A stretch of DNA of 64,000 bases from an uncultured Roseateles sp. GTDB lineage: Bacteria; Pseudomonadota; Gammaproteobacteria; Burkholderiales; Burkholderiaceae. A program made the position numbers and the translations under genes. Positions 32,339 through 40,644 of the stretch are shown piece after piece. The stretch is from the NCBI GenBank assembly GCA_946886855.1, contig CAMPJJ010000009.1, forward strand, positions 21,970 through 85,969, written 5' to 3'. Position 1 is the stretch's first letter. Each line of letters begins with the position of its first letter. The notes beneath the pieces were generated by a model. The model had not been told where the DNA came from and searched no databases. It saw only the letters and a program-made list of their open reading frames with translations.

Positions 32339-33397
32339 TCAGCGGCGCGCGGCCATGATCTGGTCGTAGGTCCCGCCGTCGGCGAAGTGGGTCTTGCCGA
32401 CCTTGGCCCAGCCGCCCAGCGTCTGGTCGACGGTGAACAGCTTGATCGCGGCGTAGCGGTGCGCGTGCTTCTTGAAGATCGCCGGGTCGCGCGGACGGAA
32501 GTTGTTCTGCGCGATGATTTCCTGGCCCTCGGGCGTCCACAGGAAGTCCAGGTAGGCCTTGGCGAGCGCGGCGGAACCGCGCTTGGCGGCGACCTTGTCG
32601 ACCACCGCGACCGGCGCGTCGGCTTCGATCGAGAGACTGGGCGCGACCACCTCGAAGTTGCCCTTGCCGAATTCGTTCTCGATGAGTTCGGCTTCCGATT
32701 CGAAGGTCAGCAGCACGTCGCCGATGCCGCGTTGCGTGAACGTGGTCGTCGCGCCGCGGCCGCCGCCGTCCAGCACCGGCACGTTGGCCAGCACCTTGGC
32801 GACGAAGTCCTTGGCCTGCGCGTCGGTGCCGCCCTTGGCGATCACGCTGCCCCACGCGGCCAGGTAGCCGTAGCGGCCATTGCCGGTCACCTTGGGGTTG
32901 GGGATGATGACCGACACGCCGGGTCGCGCCAGGTCGGCCCAGTCCTTGATGCCCTTGGGGTTGCCCTTGCGGACCAGGAACAGCATCGTCGAGCTGTAGG
33001 GCGCGGCAGCGTTCGGGAACTTGCTGCGCCAGTCGGCGCCGGTCAGGCCCTTCTCGGCCAGCGTGTCGACGTCGGTGGCCTGGTTCATCGTGACCACGTC
33101 GGCCTCCAGGCCGCCGATCACCGAGCCGATCTGCTTGGACGAGCCGCCGTGCGACTGGTTCACCGTGATCGTCTGGCCGGTCTTGGCCTTGTACGACGCG
33201 ACGAACGCCGGATTGATCTGCTTGTAGAGCTCGCGCGCCACGTCGTAGGAGACGTTCAGCAGCGTCGTCGGCTGGTCGGCAGCGGCCGCGACCATCGAGG
33301 TGCCCAGCAACGGCACCGCGGCGGCCAGCATCAGCGCCTGACGGCGCGAAGCGGAGAACAAGGAGCGGGTGTTCTGGTGAGCGTTGTTCTGGGTCAT
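32339..33397 (-). CDS. sbp: Periplasmic sulfate-binding protein, first gene of sbp-cysTWA-cysB
   Basis: This is a 352-residue protein. An N-terminal SRRQALMLAAAVPLLG stretch looks like a Tat-compatible or Sec signal peptide cut after AAAAD. The sulfate-binding core has [71 protein letters not shown] and the conserved ending RPRDPAIFKKH. It binds sulfate/thiosulfate and hands it to CysTWA. It is clearly related to the stand-alone sbp at 22443-23468. The upstream region contains ATAAGCAA and a TCGCAT/ATGCGA dyad. Confidence 0.96.
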   Translation of the reverse strand: MTQNNAHQNTRSLFSASRRQALMLAAAVPLLGTSMVAAAADQPTTLLNVSYDVARELYKQINPAFVASYKAKTGQTITVNQSHGGSSKQIGSVIGGLEADVVTMNQATDVDTLAEKGLTGADWRSKFPNAAAPYSSTMLFLVRKGNPKGIKDWADLARPGVSVIIPNPKVTGNGRYGYLAAWGSVIAKGGTDAQAKDFVAKVLANVPVLDGGGRGATTTFTQRGIGDVLLTFESEAELIENEFGKGNFEVVAPSLSIEADAPVAVVDKVAAKRGSAALAKAYLDFLWTPEGQEIIAQNNFRPRDPAIFKKHAHRYAAIKLFTVDQTLGGWAKVGKTHFADGGTYDQIMAARR

Positions 33398-33888
33398 GGC
33401 GGACGGGGCAAGCAGGCGGAAGCCGGCGACGTTGGAGGTCGGGCTGCGAAGCTTGCCAAACAGTCCTTATTCCAGGAACGATTGTTTGGGCATTTGCTTA
33501 TCTCGCATAACGCATATGCGAAGAGTGCAGAAGGCGAGCACGGAAGAAAAGCGCCAGGACCGCGATCGGACACCGCCGGAAGCGCCTCCCCCAAGACCCC
33601 GAGGGCGGCCCCCGGTCGCGACCTGGGCTCTCACCATGCCTTCCCGGCGGCCATACTGCCGCCGCCGGCGGGGGCGACATGGGCGCGCCCCGTGGAACGG
33701 AGTCTGGGCCGCGATGCGCCGCATCGCCAATGCGCAATCGGCGCAAGCTGCTGCGGGACCGTCATATGCCCGGTCGGGCCAGGGCTGGCGCCCCATGTAC
33801 AGCTCGGATAGTCTGGCGTTTCGAAGGCGTGGCGCGAGTCTGGCCGCGCAGGGAGAGAACAACAACGCAGGAGCGAGGAGCCGCGACC
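33398..33888. promoter_or_regulatory. Intergenic control region of the sulfate operon and the GAF gene
   Basis: No convincing gene lies in these 491 bases. TTGCTTAT at 33494-33501 reads ATAAGCAA toward the sulfate operon, 97 bases before its start. It adjoins the dyad TCGCAT (33503-33508) and ATGCGA (33516-33521). The stretch 33460-33525 is clearly AT-richer than its surroundings and probably holds the sulfate-operon promoter. GCGAGGAG at 33873-33880 is the ribosome-binding site of the GAF gene. Confidence 0.5.
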
Positions 33889-34392
33889 ATGATGAATGCC
33901 CCGATTCCCGACAACGAGGCCGACCGGCTCCAGGCGCTGCGCGAGCTGCTGATCCTGGACACCCCGCCCGAGGAGCGCTTCGATCGCATCGTCGCGTTCG
34001 CCGCCGAGGAGTTCGGCGTGCCGATCTCGCTGATCACCCTGATCGACGACGACCGCCAGTGGTTCAAGGCCCGCTTCGGCCTGGCGGTCTGCGAGACCGA
34101 CCGCAAGAGCAGTTTCTGCGGCCACGCGATCCACGTCTCCGAGGTGATGGTGGTGGAGGACGCGACGCAGGATCCGCGCTTCGCGGACAACCCGATGGTG
34201 CTGGGCCCCCCGAACATCCGCTTCTATGCGGGCGCGCCGCTGGAGATCCGTCCCGGGGTGCGCGTCGGGACGCTGTGCCTGATCGACCGGCGACGACGGA
34301 CGCTGGACGAGACCGACCTGGCCATCCTGACGAGCCTGCGCGATCTGGCGGTGTCGGAGTTGCTGGGCCAGGCGGTCGAGGAGGGGCGCTGA
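33889..34392 (+). CDS. Stand-alone GAF-domain protein
   Basis: This 167-residue protein consists of one GAF domain. The start MMNAPIPDNEADRLQALREL is followed by ILDTPPEERFDRIV, then ITLIDDDRQWFKARFG, FCGHAIHVSEVMVVEDATQD and RFYAGAPLEI. This is the GAF type often fused to histidine kinases and diguanylate cyclases, here without an output domain. The Cys in SSFCGHAI is conserved in this subgroup. Its stop overlaps the start of the receiver-like gene (TGATG), so the two are co-translated and probably act together. The ligand is unknown. Confidence 0.88.
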   Translation: MMNAPIPDNEADRLQALRELLILDTPPEERFDRIVAFAAEEFGVPISLITLIDDDRQWFKARFGLAVCETDRKSSFCGHAIHVSEVMVVEDATQDPRFADNPMVLGPPNIRFYAGAPLEIRPGVRVGTLCLIDRRRRTLDETDLAILTSLRDLAVSELLGQAVEEGR

Positions 34393-34799
34393 TGCCGGGT
34401 TCTCAGCCTCAGCTCCTGTTGGTCGATCCCCACTCGCTGTTCCGCCGCACGGTCGCGATGGTGGCGCGGCAGCTGCAGATCGCGGAAGTGCACGAATCGA
34501 GCAGCATCGAGGCGGCCCAGCGGCTGCTGGAAAGCCAGGCCATGGACGGCCTGCTGCTGGACATCGGCGGAGGGCTGGATGCGCTGGCGCTGCTGCAGAG
34601 CGTGCGGGCCGGGGCGCTGCGGTGTGCCGCGGACATGCCGGTCGCACTGACGGCAGAGGCCTGCGACCTGTCGACGGCACAGCTCTACAAGGCGCTCCAG
34701 GTGCGGCGGATCATGCTCAAGCCGTTCAAGGTGAAGACGGCGCTGGAGGTGATCCAGGATCTGGCGAGGCCGGGGGTGCCTCCCGGCACCCCGCATTAG
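34392..34799 (+). CDS. Receiver-domain protein without output domain
   Basis: This is a 135-residue CheY-like domain. The first acidic site LLLVDPHSLF has only one Asp. GLLLDIGGG supplies the phospho-acceptor Asp (about residue 57), ALTAEA the conserved Thr and IMLKPFKVKT the Lys. The second acid of the usual DD pair is replaced by Pro, so phosphorylation may be weakened. It is co-translated with the GAF protein. No histidine kinase gene is near; the partner is unknown. Confidence 0.8.
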   Translation: MPGSQPQLLLVDPHSLFRRTVAMVARQLQIAEVHESSSIEAAQRLLESQAMDGLLLDIGGGLDALALLQSVRAGALRCAADMPVALTAEACDLSTAQLYKALQVRRIMLKPFKVKTALEVIQDLARPGVPPGTPH

Positions 34800-34881
34800 C
34801 CGTACTGCCACCGTCGCCCCCGTCTTGCTCCCTCTCCCGGAGTGCGGGAGAGGGGCTCAAGGGGCTCTCAAACTCTGGAGG

Positions 34882-35694
34882 TCACTCCACCCAGTGCTGG
34901 GCGACCCACGGGGGCGGCAGCACGAAGCTGCGCAGGTGGCGCCAGCGGTGCTTCACGCCGCCGGCGAAGGCCGCGCGGAAGTGGTCCCACGGCTTCTCAT
35001 GCGGCGGATCCTGCGTGTTCCAGCGACCGAGCATCACGTCGGCCGGGTTCGGGCCGCCGGGGAAGGTCACGATGCGGGCGCCCGAAGGCAGGCGCGCCGG
35101 CTTGAAATAGCGCAGCGGGAACGGCGGCAGGCAGTGCAGGCGGAAATGCCGCGTCCACAGGTGCGGCCAGAACTTGATGCCGCCCGGGACCGAGGCGGTG
35201 ACCCAGTGCTGCTCGAAGCCGTGCTTGTCCGCGACCCCCTGCGGATTGGCGCGGAAGTTCTCGATGATGTGCGGGTACTTGCCCACCGGGAAGCGGAACA
35301 CCGAGGTCTGGCCCAGGCGTTGCATCGGCTTGGCCCAGTTGCGGGCCAGGATCACATCGTCCGGATGGCCGTGCGAGAAATAGCCGTCGATGTTGTCGAC
35401 CACCACCGAGTCCAGGTCCACGAACAGCACCGGTCCCGACAGGCCGGTCTTCTCGCCCATGTCGGCGCTCCACATCACGAGCTTGCGCCACTTGCCCATC
35501 GACTTCTTCGGCCATTCGCAGCCGAGCTCGGGCAGGTCGTAGGCATCGACTTCGGGACGCAGGCCTTCGGCGTTGTCGGTCAGGCAGACCAGGCGGAACT
35601 CGCCGGTGATGTGCCGCCGCAGCATGCCGTACAGGCGGTTGACGTACTCAGGACCGTACGCGGTTCCCCATTTGACGCAGATGACTTGTTTCAC
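34882..35694 (-). CDS. Glycosyltransferase-like protein
   Basis: This is a 270-residue protein. I chose GTG 35694 because AGAGGAG lies about 9-10 bases upstream and VKQVICVKWGTAYGPEYVNRL is a plausible domain start; in-frame ATGs further up would bury this site. The motif GPVLFVDLDSVVVDN carries a DxD as in GT-A glycosyltransferases, and RLYGMLRRHITGEFRLVCLTD resembles GT8-type enzymes. The sugar donor and acceptor are unknown. It stands alone and is not in a polysaccharide cluster. Confidence 0.8.
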   Translation of the reverse strand: MKQVICVKWGTAYGPEYVNRLYGMLRRHITGEFRLVCLTDNAEGLRPEVDAYDLPELGCEWPKKSMGKWRKLVMWSADMGEKTGLSGPVLFVDLDSVVVDNIDGYFSHGHPDDVILARNWAKPMQRLGQTSVFRFPVGKYPHIIENFRANPQGVADKHGFEQHWVTASVPGGIKFWPHLWTRHFRLHCLPPFPLRYFKPARLPSGARIVTFPGGPNPADVMLGRWNTQDPPHEKPWDHFRAAFAGGVKHRWRHLRSFVLPPPWVAQHWVE

Positions 35695-35881
35695 GGGGCT
35701 CGTGCTCCTCTGGTTGTTATCCCTACTGGCTTCGGGGAAGTTCATCACTATACGCATGCAGATGTAAACCAATTGCAAACGGGGTATTTCGCGCGACGCG
35801 GGCGCCTTATTCGGTTGGCGCGATAGGACATGCCGTCAGCTTCGTTCCGGCGAGGCGGGCCGATGCCTAGAGTCGGCGACC

Positions 35882-36829
35882 ATGACAGCCCTCGCCCCGC
35901 CCCTGGCCACCGCGATTCCCGCCCAGGCCGCCGCACCGACGACCTCCACGTCGGCCTTCGACGACGCGCCGTCGCAGCACTTCGAGATCAGCGCCTTCGA
36001 TGCGCCGCTCGGCGCCGAGGTGGTGGGGCTGGACCTGACGCGGCCCTTGAACGACGCCGACTTCGCCCGGCTGCACCGCGCGCATCTGGACCACCACGTG
36101 CTGGTGTTCCGCGATCAGCGCATCACGCCGGCCCAGCACATCGCCTTCAGTCGCCGCTGGGGACCATTGCAGATCCACGTGCTGCGCAACTTCCAGCTGC
36201 CCGGCCATCCGGAGATCCTGCAAGTCTCCAACGTGCGCGACGCGCAGGGTCAGCCGGTCGGCCTGGGCGACGCCGGGCAGTACTGGCATTCGGACCTGTC
36301 GTACAAGGAGCGGCCCAGCCTGGGCTCTCTGCTGCACGCGCAGGAGTTGCCCGAGGAAGGCGGCGACACGCTGTTCGCCAACCAGCACCATGCCTACGAC
36401 GGGCTGCCGCTGGCGTTGAAGACGGCGATCGCCGGCAGGCGCGCCGAGCACAGCTACCTCGCGAAGTACGAGGCGCTGCGCGCGCGCAACCCGTGGCGGC
36501 CGAAGCTGACGCCCGAGCAGATCGCCGAAGTGAAGCCCGCGTCCCAGCCGATCGTGCGCACGCATCCGGAGACAGGGCGTCGCGCGCTCTTCGTCAGCGA
36601 GCACTTCACGACGCGCATCCTCGACGTGCCCGAGAACGAGAGCCGCGACCTGCTCGACCAGCTCTTCGAGCACAGCAGCCGCAAGCGCATCGTCTATCGC
36701 CATCAGTGGCTGCCGCATGACCTCGTGTTCTGGGACAACCGCTCGCTGCTGCATCTGGCGACAGGCTGCCCCGATCACCTGCGCCGCCATCTCTACCGCA
36801 CCACCATCGAAGGCGACATTCCCGCATGA
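35882..36829 (+). CDS. TauD/TfdA-family Fe(II)/2-oxoglutarate dioxygenase
   Basis: This is a 315-residue protein. After about 35 low-complexity residues come EISAFDAPLGAEVVGLDLTRPL, VLVFRDQ and the iron site YWHSDLSY (His-x-Asp). GDTLFANQHHAYD and the distal His in SLLHLATG follow. TauD-family enzymes oxidise taurine or other sulfonates and alkyl sulfates, releasing sulfite or sulfate. Its stop overlaps the following solute-binding protein gene by 4 bases, so it is the first gene of an oxygenase plus ABC-uptake operon that likely supplies sulfur from organosulfur compounds. Confidence 0.92.
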   Translation: MTALAPPLATAIPAQAAAPTTSTSAFDDAPSQHFEISAFDAPLGAEVVGLDLTRPLNDADFARLHRAHLDHHVLVFRDQRITPAQHIAFSRRWGPLQIHVLRNFQLPGHPEILQVSNVRDAQGQPVGLGDAGQYWHSDLSYKERPSLGSLLHAQELPEEGGDTLFANQHHAYDGLPLALKTAIAGRRAEHSYLAKYEALRARNPWRPKLTPEQIAEVKPASQPIVRTHPETGRRALFVSEHFTTRILDVPENESRDLLDQLFEHSSRKRIVYRHQWLPHDLVFWDNRSLLHLATGCPDHLRRHLYRTTIEGDIPA

Positions 36830-37848
36830 AACCCCACCGCCCCGCTCTCCTGAAATCCCTGCTCACGGGCGCGCTGGCGGCCGGGCTGTCGCTGTCGGCC
36901 CTCTCCGCGCATGCGGAGGGAAAGATCCGCATCGCCGAGCAGTTCGGCATCGTCTACCTGCTGCTGAACGTCGCGCAGGACCAGCAGCTGATCGAGAAAC
37001 ACGGCAAGGCCGCGGGCGTCGACATCCGGGTCGAGCGCGTGCAGCTCTCCGGCGGCCCGGCGATCAACGAGGCGCTGCTGTCCGGCAGCATCGACATCGC
37101 CGGCGCGGGCGTCGGCCCGCTGCTGACGCTGTGGGACAAGACGCAGGGCAGGCAGAACGTGCGCGGCATCGCCTCGCTGGGCAACTTCCCGTACTACCTG
37201 ACCAGCAGCAACCCGGCCGTCAAGACGATCGACGACTTCGGCGACAAGGACCGCATCGCGCTGCCGGCGGTGGGCGTGTCGGTGCAGTCGCGCATCCTGC
37301 AACTGGCCTCGGCCAAGCGCTGGGGCGACGCGCAGTTCAACAGGCTGGACCGGCTGCAGGTCGCGTTGCCGCATCCCGAGGCGACGGCGGCCCTGATCAA
37401 GGGCGGCACCGAGATCAACGCGCACTTCGGCAATCCGCCCTTCCAGGAGCAGGGCCTGGCGGGCAACGCGAACGTCCACATCGTGCTGAACAGCTACGAG
37501 GTGCTGGGCGGGCCGGCGTCGGCGACGGTGCTGTACACGACGGAAAAGTTCCGGCGCGACAACCCGAAGACCTACCAGGCCTTCATCGGCGCGCTGGCCG
37601 AGGCGGCGGACTTCATCACGAAGAATCCGGAGCGTTCGGCGGACATCTACATCAAGAACGAGAACTCCAAGGTGCCCAAGGAGCTGCTGCTGAAGGTGAT
37701 CAAGAACCCGGAGGTGCAGTTCAAGATCACGCCGCAGAACACCTTCGCGCTGGCGACCTTCATGCATCGCATCGGCGCGATCAAGAACAAGCCGGCGTCG
37801 GCGAAGGACTACTTCTTCGACGACCCGCACAACGCGGCCGGCAGCTGA
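36826..37848 (+). CDS. ABC transporter substrate-binding protein (taurine/sulfonate type)
   Basis: This 340-residue protein has a signal peptide ending at SAHAEG. The mature protein has KIRIAEQFGIVYLLLNVAQDQ, VQLSGGPAINEALLSGSIDIAGAG and PEATAALIKGGTEINAHFGN, the fold of NitT/TauT/SsuA binding proteins. Coupling to a TauD-like oxygenase gene and to the permease and ATPase genes downstream supports a sulfonate or sulfate-ester substrate. The substrate itself cannot be read from the sequence. Confidence 0.92.
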   Translation: MKPHRPALLKSLLTGALAAGLSLSALSAHAEGKIRIAEQFGIVYLLLNVAQDQQLIEKHGKAAGVDIRVERVQLSGGPAINEALLSGSIDIAGAGVGPLLTLWDKTQGRQNVRGIASLGNFPYYLTSSNPAVKTIDDFGDKDRIALPAVGVSVQSRILQLASAKRWGDAQFNRLDRLQVALPHPEATAALIKGGTEINAHFGNPPFQEQGLAGNANVHIVLNSYEVLGGPASATVLYTTEKFRRDNPKTYQAFIGALAEAADFITKNPERSADIYIKNENSKVPKELLLKVIKNPEVQFKITPQNTFALATFMHRIGAIKNKPASAKDYFFDDPHNAAGS

Positions 37849-37850
37849 GC

Positions 37851-38783
37851 ATGAGCGCGGTGCTGGAGCAGCTTGACTCGGTGCCCCCCTTCGGGGCGTG
37901 CGACGCCTGCGGCGCGGGCGGAGGCGAGGTGGTCGCGCTCCCGCAGGAGCGGCAGGTGCGCTTGCGGGTCGAGGGCGTCAGCCTCGACTACAAGAGCGAT
38001 CGCGGCGTGGTCCGCGCGACGCACCGCGTCGGGTTCGACGTGCTGCCATCGGAACGCTTCGTGCTGCTGGGCGCGTCGGGCTGCGGAAAGTCCTCGCTGC
38101 TGAAGGCGGTCGGCGGCTTCGTCACGCCGGCGGAAGGACGCATCCTCGTCGACGGCCAGCCGGTGGACGGACCGGGGCCGGACCGCATCGCGGTGTTCCA
38201 GGAATTCGACCAGTTGCCGCCGTGGAAGACGGTGCTGGAGAACGTCGCATTCCCGCTGGTCGCGTCGGGCACGGCGCCGCGCAAGCAGGCGCTGGAGCGG
38301 GCGCGGGATTGGCTGTCCCGCGTGGGGCTCAGCGATTTCGCGTCGGCCTATCCGCATCAGCTGTCGGGCGGTATGAAGCAGCGTGTCGCGATCGCGCGTG
38401 CATTGGCGATGAAACCGCGCGTGCTGCTGATGGACGAGCCTTTTGCGGCGCTCGATGCGCTGACGCGCCGACGGATGCAGGATGAGCTGCTCGCGTTGTG
38501 GGAGCAGGAGCGCTTCACGCTGCTCTTCGTGACCCATTCGATCGAGGAAGCGCTGATCGTGGGGCATCGCGTGCTGGTGCTGTCGCCGCATCCGGGACGG
38601 GTGCGGGCGGAGCTGAATGCGCAAGGCCTGACACCGGCGCAGCGCGCCGCGCAGGCGCAGCGCATCGAGCACCTGCTCTTCGGCGATGAGCCGATCGCGG
38701 AGTCGACGGCTGCGGCTGCGGCGACTGCTGCCGCCAAGGCAGCCACCGCGACGACTGCCTCTGCCGCTGTTGCCTTGAACTGA
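37851..38783 (+). CDS. ABC transporter ATP-binding protein (TauB/SsuB type)
   Basis: This is a 310-residue protein. The ATPase core spans about 40-260: Walker A LGASGCGKSS, Q-loop FQEFDQLPPWKTV, signature LSGGMKQRVAIARAL and Walker B LLMDEPFAALDA. An unusual N-terminal extension of about 40 residues contains FGACDACGAGGG, and an Ala/Thr-rich tail of about 25 residues follows the core. It starts 2 bases after the binding-protein stop codon and precedes the permease gene by 10 bases. Confidence 0.94.
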   Translation: MSAVLEQLDSVPPFGACDACGAGGGEVVALPQERQVRLRVEGVSLDYKSDRGVVRATHRVGFDVLPSERFVLLGASGCGKSSLLKAVGGFVTPAEGRILVDGQPVDGPGPDRIAVFQEFDQLPPWKTVLENVAFPLVASGTAPRKQALERARDWLSRVGLSDFASAYPHQLSGGMKQRVAIARALAMKPRVLLMDEPFAALDALTRRRMQDELLALWEQERFTLLFVTHSIEEALIVGHRVLVLSPHPGRVRAELNAQGLTPAQRAAQAQRIEHLLFGDEPIAESTAAAAATAAAKAATATTASAAVALN

Positions 38784-38793
38784 GGATTCACCG

Positions 38794-39684
38794 ATGACCG
38801 TCACCGTGCTGCCGACGCAGCGGCCGCTCGATCCACCGCTGCGCGCGGAGCGCGAGGAGGTGCTGGCCGACTACGTGCCCGTGCAGGTGGCGGCGATCCC
38901 GCTGTGGCGTCGCGCGCTGGATTCGAGCGCCTGGCGCCAGGCCGCGTTGCTGGCGCTGCTGGCCACGGTCTGGGAGATCGCCGCACGAGCGGCGGACAAC
39001 GATCTGCTGTTCCCCTCGTTCGTCTCCGCGGCGCGGGCGCTGTGGGAAGGCTTGTACGGCGGCGAACTGCTGGTGCGGGCGGGGATCTCGTTGAAGCTGC
39101 TGCTGCAGGGATACGCGCTGGGTGTGTTGCTGGCGCTCGGACTGACGGCGCTGGCGACGTCCTCGCGCTGGGGTCGGGACTTGCTCTCAAGCCTGACGGC
39201 GATGTTCAACCCGCTGCCGGCGATCGCCTTGCTGCCGCTGGCGCTGCTGTGGTTCGGACTGGGTTCGGGGAGCCTGATCTTCGTGCTTGTGCACGCGGTG
39301 CTGTGGCCGCTGGCCCTGGCGGCATCGGCGGGTTTCTCGTCCGTGCCGGAGACGCTCCGCATGGCGGGTCGCAACTACGGACTCAAGGGACCGCGCTACG
39401 TCGCGCAGATCCTGCTGCCGGCGGCGCTGCCGTCGATCCTGTCAGGGCTGCGCGTGGGCTGGGCCTTCGCGTGGCGGACCCTGATCGCCGCCGAGCTGTT
39501 CTTCGGCGCTTCCTCCGGCCAGGGCGGTCTGGGCTGGTACATCTTCCAGAACCGCAATGAACTGCAGACCGATCGGGTCTTCGCAGGCCTGGCCTTGGTC
39601 ATTCTGATCGGCTGGCTCGTCGAACGCCTCGTCTTCAGCACCATCGAGAAGGCGACGGTCACGCGGTGGGGCATGCAACGATAG
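38794..39684 (+). CDS. ABC transporter permease (TauC/SsuC type)
   Basis: This is a 296-residue inner-membrane protein with about six membrane segments. Landmarks are the loop PLPAIALLPLALLWFGLGSGS and the EAA region SVPETLRMAGRNYGLKGPRYV. LPSILSGLRVGWAFAWRTLIAAELFFG near the C-terminus is typical of the NitT/TauT permeases. It completes the oxygenase-SBP-ATPase-permease operon. Confidence 0.94.
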   Translation: MTVTVLPTQRPLDPPLRAEREEVLADYVPVQVAAIPLWRRALDSSAWRQAALLALLATVWEIAARAADNDLLFPSFVSAARALWEGLYGGELLVRAGISLKLLLQGYALGVLLALGLTALATSSRWGRDLLSSLTAMFNPLPAIALLPLALLWFGLGSGSLIFVLVHAVLWPLALAASAGFSSVPETLRMAGRNYGLKGPRYVAQILLPAALPSILSGLRVGWAFAWRTLIAAELFFGASSGQGGLGWYIFQNRNELQTDRVFAGLALVILIGWLVERLVFSTIEKATVTRWGMQR

Positions 39685-39692
39685 GTCCTTGG

Positions 39693-39911
39693 TCAACGGG
39701 CAGAAGAATCCTCGCGATCCTGCCGCCAGCGGGGATTGTCCGGCAGGTCGGGTGCGATACCGCTCATCTTGCAGAGACAGGCTTGCGCCTGCCGGGCGAT
39801 GAAGGTGCGCAGGACCACGTTGATGAAGTTCTTCCTGTCCACAGGCTGATCCGCGACCGCCAATGCGCGTCGGTAGAGAGCTCGATCGATCACGCGGCTC
39901 CATTCACGCAA
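39693..39911 (-). CDS. VapB-like antitoxin paralog downstream of vapC, possibly degenerate
   Basis: This is a 72-residue frame resembling the upstream VapB: VIDRALYRRALAVAD, FINVVLRTFIARQAQACL and DLPDNPRWR align with VDEALYQRALELSD, LVTLAMKTYIALQAGYRL and the Pro-rich VapB ending. It has no ATG at the expected place. TTG 39911 fits best and overlaps the vapC stop by 8 bases; ATG 39965 is an alternative with an unrelated extension. It may be an orphan or second antitoxin made with VapC, or the remnant of a duplicated pair. Confidence 0.5.
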   Translation of the reverse strand: MREWSRVIDRALYRRALAVADQPVDRKNFINVVLRTFIARQAQACLCKMSGIAPDLPDNPRWRQDREDSSAR

Positions 39912-40338
39912 GGCATGCAGCACTGAGTTCGCGCTGCTGTTCAGTTCTGCTCGCGGGGTCGCCATTCATCAACGGGATTCCCAACAGCGTCGCCAGTCGT
40001 TCCATCTTCTTGTCACGAGACCAAAGCTTGGCTTTGGGCGTCCTCATGGTGGCGATCAGGACGGCAATGTCGATCAGCCCGCACCCCTCTCCATAGATCT
40101 TGCGATCCTCGACAAACTCAAGAACCTCGTCGAGGTCAACGGGTTCCATGTGAAAGAGATCGGCGAAGAAGCGCAGCGAGCTTGCACGCGGGTTCGGCGG
40201 AGTTCCACAGCGCAGTTCACCGATGAGCAGCTCATGCGTGAGCACGCGGTTCTCGTTGATGAGCGCAAGCAGCGTCTGATTGCGTTCGCGGAAATGCGCG
40301 ATCCAGACGGAGGAGTCCACGACGATTCGAGTGGTCAT
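39904..40338 (-). CDS. vapC: VapC-family PIN-domain ribonuclease toxin
   Basis: This is a 144-residue protein. I chose ATG 40338, which overlaps the vapB stop by 4 bases. All PIN acidic positions are visible: Asp in VVDSSVWIAHFRER, Glu in ELLIGELRCG, Asp in GLIDIAVLIATM and Asp in LWSRDKKMERLA. VapC toxins cut initiator tRNA or rRNA and are blocked by VapB. It is the second gene of a vapB-vapC pair lying between two ABC transporter operons. Confidence 0.92.
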   Translation of the reverse strand: MTTRIVVDSSVWIAHFRERNQTLLALINENRVLTHELLIGELRCGTPPNPRASSLRFFADLFHMEPVDLDEVLEFVEDRKIYGEGCGLIDIAVLIATMRTPKAKLWSRDKKMERLATLLGIPLMNGDPASRTEQQRELSAACLA

Positions 40339-40547
40339 CAGGAGCCCTCCTCGGGGTCCCAACGACGGCGCGGAATGTCTTCCATTTCCGGCGCGCAACC
40401 CCCCAGTTCACCCAGACGGTAGCCCGCCTGGAGTGCAATGTAGGTTTTCATCGCCAAGGTCACGAGCTCGTCCTGACTCATCGGAGCGTCGGAGAGTTCG
40501 AGTGCGCGTTGATAGAGGGCCTCGTCAACCATGATCGACCTTTGCAT
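40338..40547 (-). CDS. vapB: VapB-family antitoxin
   Basis: This is a 69-residue protein. I chose ATG 40547 because MQRSIMVDEALYQRALELSD is the usual VapB start (DNA-binding and dimerisation), with GGAG about 7 bases upstream. The C-terminal acidic/Pro part (CAPEMEDIPRRRWDPEEGS) should wrap the toxin active site. It overlaps vapC by 4 bases. VapB-VapC complexes usually repress their own promoter, expected just upstream at about 40550-40640. Confidence 0.85.
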   Translation of the reverse strand: MQRSIMVDEALYQRALELSDAPMSQDELVTLAMKTYIALQAGYRLGELGGCAPEMEDIPRRRWDPEEGS

Positions 40548-40644
40548 GACCTCGCTCCGCTGCGCCGCCACCGAAACCGCTTCGATGATCTGACACGCGC
40601 ACCGGATTGCGAAGTCGCTAGGTTGATCCCATCACCCTCTCCCG

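Noticed and set aside
31409..33811. An 800-codon plus-strand frame opposite cysT and the sulfate-binding protein gene
   Set aside because: The minus-strand genes are unmistakable, and the plus frame is a compositional shadow.
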